A DNA stretch of 64,000 nt from Flavobacteriales bacterium UBA6057 (GTDB lineage: Bacteria; Bacteroidota; Bacteroidia; Flavobacteriales_G; Salibacteraceae): the NCBI GenBank assembly GCA_002428995.1, contig DIYJ01000007.1:124001-188000 (forward strand), read 5' to 3'. Both the position numbers and the translations under genes were made by a program. How positions within the stretch are numbered: the first letter of the stretch is position 1; every line of letters begins with the position of its first letter. Positions 25,209-31,430 of the stretch are shown piece by piece. Below the pieces are notes generated by a model. It was given only the letters and a program-made list of their open reading frames with translations. It ran no database searches and was not told where the DNA came from.

Positions 25209-26750
25209 TTAGAGAGGAATGTTTCCGTGTTTCTTGCGCGGAAGGTTTGCCACCTTGTTTTCCAACATTTCAAACGCCTTGATCAGCTTTGAACGGGTGT
25301 TTTCAGGGGCAATCACTTCATCCACATATCCTCGAGCTGCTGCATTGTATGGGTTGGCAAACAGTTCTGCGTATTCAGCTTCCTTCTCTTTCAGCTTCTC
25401 TGCGGGATCATCCGCTTCGGCAATTTCCTTTCGGAAAATGATCTCTGCTGCTCCTTTAGCACCCATTACCGCGATCTCCGCAGAAGGCCATGCATAGTTC
25501 ATGTCTGCCCCAATGTGCTTGGAGTTCATCACATCATATGCTCCACCGTATGCCTTTCTTGTAATCACTGTCACGCGAGGAACGGTGGCTTCACTGAAAG
25601 CATAGAGCAGCTTGGCTCCGTTGGTGATGATAGCGTTCCATTCCTGATCCGTTCCGGGCAAGAACCCTGGCACATCTTCCAACACAAGGAGTGGAATGTT
25701 GAAGCTGTCGCAGAAGCGGACAAAGCGCGCGCCCTTTTTGGAGGAATTCACATCGAGCACACCCGCCAACACGGCTGGCTGATTCGCTACAATTCCGATG
25801 CTTCTTCCCGCGAGCCGCGCAAAACCAACTACGATGTTTTCTGCGTAATCTTTATGCACTTCCAGGAATGAATCTGCATCGCACACCCCCGCAATCACCT
25901 CACGGATGTCATAGGGCTGGTTCGGGTTATCCGGAATAAGATCGTTGAGAGCAGGGCGAGACTCATTTCCGGGCTCGTAGGCCAGTCTTGGAGTTTCTTC
26001 CTCGCAGTTGGATGGCATGTAGCTCAGCAGTTGCTTGACATGTTCCAGTGCAGCAAGTTCGTTTTCGCAGGCGAAATGGGTAACTCCCGACTTGATGGCG
26101 TGTGTATCTGCTCCACCCAATTCCTCCGCAGTGACTTCTTCGTTGGTGACTGTTTTTACCACGTTCGGGCCCGTCACAAACATGTAGCTTGAGTTTTCCA
26201 CCATCAGGATGAAATCCGTGAGGGCCGGAGAGTAAACTGCTCCTCCGGCACATGGCCCCATGATCGCGCTGATCTGAGGAATCACTCCGCTGCTGAGGGT
26301 GTTTCTGTAGAAGATGTCTGCATATCCACCCAGTGAAACCACTCCCTCTTGGATGCGGGCACCACCACTATCGTTCAGGCCGATGATCGGAGCTCCGTTT
26401 TTCGTAGCCAGGTCCATCACCTTGCAAATCTTTTCAGCGTGAGCTTCCGCCAGCGAACCACCCAAAACGGTGAAATCCTGAGAGAAGGCATACACAAGGC
26501 GTCCGTTGACCTTACCGTAACCGGTTACCACTCCATCACCCAGGAATTTTTGCTTGTCCAGGCCGAAGTTGGTAGAACGGTGTGTGACAAGCATTCCAAT
26601 CTCTTCGAAGGTTCCTTTGTCAAACAGAATGTCCAGCCGCTCACGAGCAGTCAGTTTGCCTTTTGCGTGCTGCGCTTCTATTCGCTTGGCTCCACCACCG
26701 AGGCGTGCTTCCGCTTTTCTTTTCTCAAGGTCTTCTAGCTTTTCTTTCAT
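25209..26750 (-). CDS. Acyl-CoA carboxylase beta subunit (propionyl-CoA/methylmalonyl-CoA type)
   Basis: 513 residues, typical for PccB/MmdA carboxyltransferase subunits. Two crotonase-like halves are seen: LNDSGGARIQEGVVSLGGYADIF with GPCAGGAVYSPA (N-terminal) and LEDVPGFLPGTDQEW with RKAYGGAYDVMNSKHIGADM (C-terminal). It transfers a carboxyl group from biotin to propionyl-CoA (or acts in methylmalonyl-CoA metabolism). No biotin carboxylase or biotin carrier gene is adjacent. The methylmalonyl-CoA epimerase at 49520 would act on the product. Its start borders the 1.2-kb repeat region. Confidence 0.93.
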   Translation of the reverse strand: MKEKLEDLEKRKAEARLGGGAKRIEAQHAKGKLTARERLDILFDKGTFEEIGMLVTHRSTNFGLDKQKFLGDGVVTGYGKVNGRLVYAFSQDFTVLGGSLAEAHAEKICKVMDLATKNGAPIIGLNDSGGARIQEGVVSLGGYADIFYRNTLSSGVIPQISAIMGPCAGGAVYSPALTDFILMVENSSYMFVTGPNVVKTVTNEEVTAEELGGADTHAIKSGVTHFACENELAALEHVKQLLSYMPSNCEEETPRLAYEPGNESRPALNDLIPDNPNQPYDIREVIAGVCDADSFLEVHKDYAENIVVGFARLAGRSIGIVANQPAVLAGVLDVNSSKKGARFVRFCDSFNIPLLVLEDVPGFLPGTDQEWNAIITNGAKLLYAFSEATVPRVTVITRKAYGGAYDVMNSKHIGADMNYAWPSAEIAVMGAKGAAEIIFRKEIAEADDPAEKLKEKEAEYAELFANPYNAAARGYVDEVIAPENTRSKLIKAFEMLENKVANLPRKKHGNIPL

Positions 26751-26890
26751 CGCTTGTTTGTTCTATGGCTTCACAGGATCTCACCTGCAAACGATCATTT
26801 TGGAATCTCTTGCTCGCCTTTCAAAACATCTCTTCGAGATGAGTCTCAAGCGAAGGCCTGCAAATTTAACCGCGCGCCTGAACTAAAAAA

Positions 26891-27092
26891 GAAAATCCCG
26901 AGGCATGGAATGAGACTTCAGGAAGTTAGAGTGATGGAGGATGGTTTTTGGTTTGGGAGTGTCACCCTTCGAGACATGCCGCTGAGCGGCATTCCTCAGG
27001 ATGACAGTTCCCCTTTCAACAGGAAAGCCCGAGTCACCCTGACTATGCTTTCGCGTAGCTTCAGCGAAGCAAAGGGAGACCGTCAAGAGACA
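26891..27092. repeat. Structured repeat copy R1 (3'-truncated)
   Basis: Starts with GAAAATCCCGA and a GATGGAGGATGG segment, then enters the core at CACCCTTCGAGA (26963). The core holds three hairpins: ATGCCGC/GCGGCAT, GCTTTCGC/GCGAAGC and the start of GACCGTC. The last about 20 bases, including the right terminal inverted repeat TCTCGAAGGGTG, are missing where it runs into R2 at a GAGAC shared sequence. Confidence 0.85.
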
Positions 27093-27283
27093 TCGGGAAG
27101 TTGGGGTGATGGAGGATGGTTTTTGGGTTGAGAGAGTCACCCTTCGAGACATGCCGCTCAGCGGCATTCCTCAGGATTACAGTTCCCTTTTCAACAGGAA
27201 AGCCCAAGTCATCCTGACTATGCTTTCGCGTAGCTTCAGCGAAGCAAAGGGAGACCGTCAAGAGACGGTCATCTCGAAGGGTG
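27088..27283. repeat. Structured repeat copy R2
   Basis: Joined directly to R1. The core runs from CACCCTTCGAGA (27138) to TCTCGAAGGGTG (ending 27283), 146 bases, bounded by a 12-bp perfect terminal inverted repeat. Internal hairpins as in R1, plus GACCGTC-AAGA-GACGGTC. About 90% similar to R1 and R3 by eye. Confidence 0.85.
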
Positions 27284-27303
27284 GCGGCTGCCATGAAAAA
27301 AAG

Positions 27304-27531
27304 CTCCGCCACTATCTCAAAACCATTGGCGGACCCCTTAGCGGCTCCTCCGCCAGGGAACTTCACTTGGTGGCGGAGAGTGCTGTACCCCCTCCGCCAA
27401 TGTTTCGAAGGATGTGGCGGATACCCTTCTGACCCCTCCGCCAGTGCTTCATGGGGCTGCGCCAACGGAATAGACGAGTGGCGGATATGTTGGTGCTACG
27501 GGACCGCCAGAAGAAAAAAATGGAGTGGCGC
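27304..27531. repeat. Array of palindromic half-sites with a 44-base period
   Basis: CTCCGCCA occurs at 27304, 27348, 27392 and 27436, exactly 44 bases apart. Its reverse complement TGGCGGA occurs at 27327, 27371 and 27415, again 44 apart, then at 27479. A weaker pair (CCGCCA 27504, TGGCGC 27526) follows. Each unit can fold as a stem with a 15-base loop. Only the half-sites are conserved; loops and linkers differ. Confidence 0.8.
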
Positions 27532-27588
27532 AGGGAGGGAGGAAGTGCTTGATGGTCATCAGTCAGTTGCTGACAGAGCTTTGAAACA

Positions 27589-27807
27589 GAAAATCCCGAT
27601 GGATGGGATGAGACTTCGGGAAGTTGGAGTGATGGAGGATGGTTTTTTGGGTTGGGAGTGTCACCCTTCGAGACATGCCGCCCAGCGGCATTCCTCAGGA
27701 TGACAGTTCCCCTTTCAACAGGAAAGCCCGAGTCACCCTGACTATGCTTTCGCGTAGCTTCAGCGAAGCAAAGGGAGACCGTCAGGAGACGGTCGTCTCG
27801 AAGGGTG
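27589..27807. repeat. Structured repeat copy R3
   Basis: Begins with GAAAATCCCGA and TCGGGAAGTTGGAGTGATGG, as R1; the core runs from CACCCTTCGAGA (27662) to TCTCGAAGGGTG (ending 27807), 146 bases, the same core length as R2. The leading TCCCGA/TCGGGA stem followed on the minus strand by TTTTC looks like a weak terminator. Confidence 0.85.
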
Positions 27808-27882
27808 ACGGATATATCAAAGACGCTCACCACACCCCTAAAACTCAGCCAGCACTTCCAAACCCTAGCCCAAACCCAAAAA

Positions 27883-27917
27883 AGAAAATCCCGAAGCTCA
27901 TGGAGCCCCGGGATCTT
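27883..27917 (-). terminator. Terminator of the ECF-regulated outer-membrane-protein gene
   Basis: On the minus strand, GATCCCGGGGCTC-CAT-GAGCTTCGGGATT folds into a long hairpin followed by TTTCTTTTTT, 34 bases after the stop at 27951. Its distal half, AGAAAATCCCGA on the plus strand, is also how repeats R1 and R3 begin. Confidence 0.8.
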
Positions 27918-27950
27918 CGCAACCTAACTAAACAGCGTCTTTGTAAATCT

Positions 27951-28889
27951 TTAGAACATCAGCTGAACGCCTGCATTGAAGGGATAAACCTCCGGGCCTT
28001 TCCCGTCTTCGAACAGGGTGTTCAAACCGTAAGTGGCGTATAAATTCACCGGGCCGTAACCCACGCTTGCGATCGCGCTGAAGGTGAAGGGGTTCAAGTT
28101 GTAATCGCTTCGCACTTTAGGCTTTACAGTCTCTCCGTTCTGCACATACTTCTGCTTGAGACGAGAACCGATGCGCCATCCTATTTGTCCACCCGCAGCC
28201 AATCTGAAGGCCTTAGACTGATCCTCGCTTGTGGAAAAACCCAACATCAGTGGAGCAGTGAGGTAGTAAACCTTCAGGCGGTTTCGCTCCAGCACTCTCG
28301 ATGAATCGATGATGGCTGTAACCGGATTGGTTGTTTGCAGCGTTGCGTAATCGCTTTGGAAGGTGTAGTTGGTCATGTTGAATCCGAGACCGGTCACCAG
28401 TTCTACGTAGCTTCCTACCAGTCGAAAGTCCTTCTCAAAGAAGTTGAGACTGTATCCGATGCTTCTTGCGTAGTCCAGCTCAAGGAAGTCAGCTGATGCA
28501 GGCAAGGGCAAGCTGTTGTCAGACAAATATCCGTCTACTCCCATTCTGAATCCTGCCCAGTGGTGAACGGGTTCACTCTTTCTTTTCTTCTTGGATGATG
28601 TGGAATCTTCTTCAACGATGTCGATCACAAACTCATCGTCATCTTTATTGTCCTGATTCTCGCTGTCGTCCAGAACAATGATTTTCATTCCCCCTACACG
28701 AACGATGGTCGTGTCCTGGCCTTTTTTGGGAGAGATGAATACTTCTACGGAGTCATTGCTTTCAGCCATTGGCTCTGCAGTCTCTTCGGTGGTAGTTTCT
28801 TCAACTACTGTTTCTACTTCTTCTTGAGCGAAGGCACCATTCCACAACATGATGGAGAAGATGGTGGCGAGTGTTATTATTCTTTTCAT
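27951..28889 (-). CDS. Outer-membrane beta-barrel protein, target of the adjacent ECF sigma factor
   Basis: 312 residues: signal peptide (MKRIITLATIFSIMLWNGAFA), an acidic, Thr/Glu/Asp-rich linker (about 22-100) with a basic patch (SSKKKRKS), and a C-terminal barrel of about 210 residues with alternating strands ending in GVQLMF, an outer-membrane insertion-type ending in Phe. The barrel resembles the OMP beta-barrel (porin-like) families of Bacteroidota. It follows the anti-sigma gene but has its own promoter, TGTAAC-N16-CGTC, identical in layout to the one in front of the sigma gene. I infer a cell-envelope stress or envelope-maintenance role. Confidence 0.82.
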   Translation of the reverse strand: MKRIITLATIFSIMLWNGAFAQEEVETVVEETTTEETAEPMAESNDSVEVFISPKKGQDTTIVRVGGMKIIVLDDSENQDNKDDDEFVIDIVEEDSTSSKKKRKSEPVHHWAGFRMGVDGYLSDNSLPLPASADFLELDYARSIGYSLNFFEKDFRLVGSYVELVTGLGFNMTNYTFQSDYATLQTTNPVTAIIDSSRVLERNRLKVYYLTAPLMLGFSTSEDQSKAFRLAAGGQIGWRIGSRLKQKYVQNGETVKPKVRSDYNLNPFTFSAIASVGYGPVNLYATYGLNTLFEDGKGPEVYPFNAGVQLMF

Positions 28890-28915
28890 GACTTATTTGC
28901 TTTGTTTGATGGTGG

Positions 28916-28941
28916 GACGGTTGACTCTTTGATAAGTTACA
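28916..28941 (-). promoter_or_regulatory. Predicted ECF sigma promoter of the outer-membrane-protein gene
   Basis: On the minus strand: GGGCTGTAACTT as the -35 region (TGTAAC at 28941-28936), 16 bases, then CGTCCC (CGTC at 28919-28916), 26 bases before the start codon. It is preceded by a T-run, as is the matching site at 30518-30493. Confidence 0.72.
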
Positions 28942-28956
28942 GCCCGATCAAAAAAA

Positions 28957-29982
28957 TTAATTTTTATAGTTCACGCGCTTGAATTCAAAGGCGCCTGCAA
29001 GCAGCTGGAACGTGCGCTTTGAGGGGTCTTCAGAGGATTTTACAAGGCCGGAATTATCCGCTGCCTTCTTCACTTCGTCCACCATAAATTCCTTGGCACT
29101 CAACGAAGGATCCTTGCCAAGAAATTCACGACCCAGGTATTGGGCGATGGTTAATTCTTCAGGACTTGATGCTTCTTCGACCACCGGATCTACCCACTCA
29201 CGAACAGATGTTTCAAAAGCTTCGAATGAAGCCGTGGCAAGGGTGCCTTCAGAGGTCATGGAAACAGAAGCCTCACGTCTTTGCATCGGCATCAGGGCCG
29301 TGCGCTCTTCACGCTCTGCTATTTGTTTCATCTCGGCTGTGTTCACCTGAGCGAACTGCGGCTGACTCACCGGGACACTTTCAATGCTCTTCGCTTCCGT
29401 TGGTATTGGAAGAGCTTCCATGGTGGCAAATCCTTCGCTTCCGCCTCTGCGCTGATACATCTGCGACTCAAACTGAGATACGATGGAAGCAATGCCAATC
29501 AGCAGTGCTACACCGGCCGCGACTCGGAATGCCACCGTTTGAGTGTATTCAAACAGTGGAATGGGCTTCCGGAGGTCAGAAGACTCATAGCGAATGGACG
29601 TATCGGCCTTGAGCTTTGTTTTATGGAAAAGCTCGCGATCGGCTTCAAGTGCAGGATTGGCTGCCATGAATGCATTCAGTTCCTCTTGCTTGTCTGCTGC
29701 GAGGGTGCCTTCCACCTCTTCGATTACAAAATCCTCGTAATTCTCTTTGTCAATCTTTCCCTCCGCATGGACGGGCATCTTGAGGCTTTCGATATCGAAT
29801 TCAGGAACCATCACGTTTTCTGCTTCCAGCATGGCTTCCGTCATTCCTTCGAGCTCCTCTTCAATTTCAGGATGCTCCGTAAGGAATCGTTCAAAAGCCG
29901 CCAGCAGATCGCCTTCCAGGTTTCCCTCGATGTAATCCAATGCGTATTGCTCGTAGTTCTCTTTGTTGATCAAATACTTCAT
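28957..29982 (-). CDS. Membrane anti-sigma factor with a duplicated N-terminal domain
   Basis: 341 residues. The N-terminal cytoplasmic part contains two copies of one motif: INKENYEQYALDYIEG at 5-20 and IDKENYEDFVIEEVEG at 77-92, each followed by a helix and an acidic NP/HP segment. One membrane span (about 150-168, AFRVAAGVALLIGIASIV) leads to a periplasmic region of about 170 residues with no recognised domain. There is no zinc-binding HxxxCxxC motif. The start overlaps the sigma gene by 4 bases. I infer that the N-terminal repeats hold the ECF sigma factor and the periplasmic part senses envelope state. Confidence 0.82.
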   Translation of the reverse strand: MKYLINKENYEQYALDYIEGNLEGDLLAAFERFLTEHPEIEEELEGMTEAMLEAENVMVPEFDIESLKMPVHAEGKIDKENYEDFVIEEVEGTLAADKQEELNAFMAANPALEADRELFHKTKLKADTSIRYESSDLRKPIPLFEYTQTVAFRVAAGVALLIGIASIVSQFESQMYQRRGGSEGFATMEALPIPTEAKSIESVPVSQPQFAQVNTAEMKQIAEREERTALMPMQRREASVSMTSEGTLATASFEAFETSVREWVDPVVEEASSPEELTIAQYLGREFLGKDPSLSAKEFMVDEVKKAADNSGLVKSSEDPSKRTFQLLAGAFEFKRVNYKN

Positions 29983-30464
29983 ATCACCGCCTCCATGCTT
30001 CCTATGTACGACTTCAATTTCTTTCGGGCACGGAAGATGTAGACCTTCACCTGCGATAGGGTCAGCTCCGTCATTTCCGCGATCTCTTCGTAGGAATAAC
30101 CCTCATAATCGCGCATCAACACCACACTCTTCTGAATTTCAGGAAGGGTGTTCAGCGCTTCATGCAGCACCGCCTGAAGGTCTGGTGTTGTTTGATGCGT
30201 GGTAGTGCTAATGTTCAATTCTGGTTCGTGTTCCCTCATGCGTTTTGTCTTTCTGAACTGGTCAACCGCTGAATGGTGTACCGAAGTAAACAGGTAAGAC
30301 TTGGCCTTTTCTGAGGCTACGTTATCGCGCTTTTCCCATAGTTTGGTGAAAGCGTCTTGCACCAGGTCCTGAGCCTCTTCGCGGTCTTTCATCAATGAAA
30401 ACGCAAAGCGAAAAAGCGCATTGGCTTGCTGGTCTACTACTCGGTTGTACTCCCGTACGTTCAT
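29979..30464 (-). CDS. ECF (RpoE-like) RNA polymerase sigma factor
   Basis: 161 residues. Region 2 carries AEDLV-type sequence AQDLVQDAFTKLWEKRD and the SYLFTSVHHSAVDQFRK helix; region 4 carries LPEIQKSVVLMRDYEGYSYEEIAEM and LTLSQVKVYIFRARKKLK. It directs RNA polymerase to ECF promoters. It forms an operon with its anti-sigma gene (4-base overlap), and an almost identical promoter precedes both this gene and the outer-membrane-protein gene two genes downstream, indicating autoregulation. Confidence 0.95.
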   Translation of the reverse strand: MNVREYNRVVDQQANALFRFAFSLMKDREEAQDLVQDAFTKLWEKRDNVASEKAKSYLFTSVHHSAVDQFRKTKRMREHEPELNISTTTHQTTPDLQAVLHEALNTLPEIQKSVVLMRDYEGYSYEEIAEMTELTLSQVKVYIFRARKKLKSYIGSMEAVI

Positions 30465-30492
30465 TGGTTGTAAGGTCAGATTGCGAGGGTGA

Positions 30493-30518
30493 GACGTCTG
30501 TGTATCAGCAAAGTTACA
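30493..30518 (-). promoter_or_regulatory. Predicted autoregulated ECF promoter of the sigma gene
   Basis: On the minus strand: CCGGCTGTAACTTT (TGTAAC at 30518-30513), 16 bases, then CGTCTCACC (CGTC at 30496-30493), 28 bases before the start codon. The outer-membrane-protein promoter has the same -35, spacing, -10 and following CACC. Confidence 0.72.
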
Positions 30519-30595
30519 GCCGGATGAAAAAAAAGTTTTTACAGCCTCTTCTATGACGAAAGTGCAGGGAAGATCAGCCTTTTGCCTAGCTGGTG

Positions 30596-30623
30596 TTGCG
30601 TATTCCTGTCCTGCATAGCTTTG
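30596..30623 (+). promoter_or_regulatory. Predicted promoter of the TrkA-type gene
   Basis: A perfect TAnnTTTG element, TAGCTTTG at 30616-30623, with a TTG at 30596-30598. The 17-base gap is a little shorter than usual. It lies 25 bases before the start codon. Confidence 0.5.
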
Positions 30624-30648
30624 TTTATTCTTAAAAAGGCAGGGAATT

Positions 30649-31341
30649 ATGTCGAAGCGATATGCAGTGATTGGATTGGGTCAGTTTGGGAGTGCGATAG
30701 CCACCACCCTGGCCAAGAAGGGGGCGGAAGTTGTAGCCATGGACAACAACCAGGCACATATAGAGAACATCAAAGATGATGTAGCACATGCGGTGATGCT
30801 GGATGCCACAGACTACAAGGCGCTTCGTTCTCAGGGTGTGGAGGATATGGATGCGGTGGTGCTGGCTATTGGAAAAGACTTCGAGGCCTTGTTGCTCTGT
30901 GCTGCTCACTTGCTGGAGATGAACATCACGCGCATCATTGCCCGGGCACATGGAAAGCATCAGCGAATGATCCTGGAACGCCTCGGTGTGCAGGAAATTC
31001 TTTCGCCCGAAGATGAGGTTGGTAAGATTGTGGCAGAGCGACTTTTGAATCCAAGCATTTTGAGCTATTTGGAGCTGCCTGATGGCTATGAAATCGTTGA
31101 GATTGTTGCTCCGAAAGGAATCATCAACCGTTCGCTGGAAGACGTGGGATTACGAGATAAATACAAACTTACCGTCATCACCATCAAGCGCGAATTCATG
31201 GAAATGAAGAATGGTAAAAGTGTGTGTGAACAGCACGTACTGGGGGTTCCAAGTTCCAAAACGCTCATCACGGAGAACGATACGCTCATGGTATTTGGTC
31301 AGGTAAAAGACATTCAGCGCTTTACCGATATCAACGACTGA
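30649..31341 (+). CDS. TrkA/KtrA-type potassium channel regulatory (RCK) protein
   Basis: 230 residues. RCK_N Rossmann domain: YAVIGLGQFGSAIATTL with GxGxFG, acidic VVAMDNN at the second strand end, VMLDATDYKAL; RCK_C follows from about residue 140 (IVEIVAPKGIINRSLEDVGL ... LITENDTLMVFGQ). These proteins form rings that gate TrkH/KtrB channels in response to nucleotides. The channel subunit that normally sits beside it is absent here, so the pair is split or the gene serves a distant channel. Confidence 0.92.
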   Translation: MSKRYAVIGLGQFGSAIATTLAKKGAEVVAMDNNQAHIENIKDDVAHAVMLDATDYKALRSQGVEDMDAVVLAIGKDFEALLLCAAHLLEMNITRIIARAHGKHQRMILERLGVQEILSPEDEVGKIVAERLLNPSILSYLELPDGYEIVEIVAPKGIINRSLEDVGLRDKYKLTVITIKREFMEMKNGKSVCEQHVLGVPSSKTLITENDTLMVFGQVKDIQRFTDIND

Positions 31342-31398
31342 CCGTCTTAGCACTCGCAGGGTTCTAAACAATTGACGAAAAGTAGGTTAGCAATTCGT

Positions 31399-31406
31399 TA
31401 AATTTG
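31399..31406 (+). promoter_or_regulatory. -7 promoter element of the metalloprotease pair
   Basis: TAAATTTG matches TAnnTTTG and lies 24 bases before the start of the first protease gene. A TTG upstream (near 31373) is about 24 bases away, longer than ideal. Confidence 0.45.
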
Positions 31407-31430
31407 CGATCCTTCTAAACAGCGAGTAGA

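Larger units (their letters stand above)
26751..27950. other. 1.2-kb non-coding region filled with palindromic repeats
   Basis: Between the carboxylase start and the outer-membrane-protein stop there is no believable gene; several open frames exist only because repeat copies share reading frames. It holds three copies of a structured element (R1-R3) and a 44-base-period array of TCCGCCA/TGGCGGA half-sites, then a terminator. Parts, especially 27300-27540, are more GC-rich than the neighbouring genes. Confidence 0.85.

Noticed and set aside
27304..27531. 44-base periodic array as a CRISPR
   Set aside because: Only 8-base half-sites are conserved, they alternate in orientation, and there is no long direct repeat, no spacer-like uniform unit and no cas gene nearby.
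26883..28043. Several open frames of 90-156 codons on both strands in the repeat region
   Set aside because: They arise from repeat copies sharing frames, contain no domain or signal, and encode near-identical peptide blocks on opposite strands as expected of inverted-repeat DNA.
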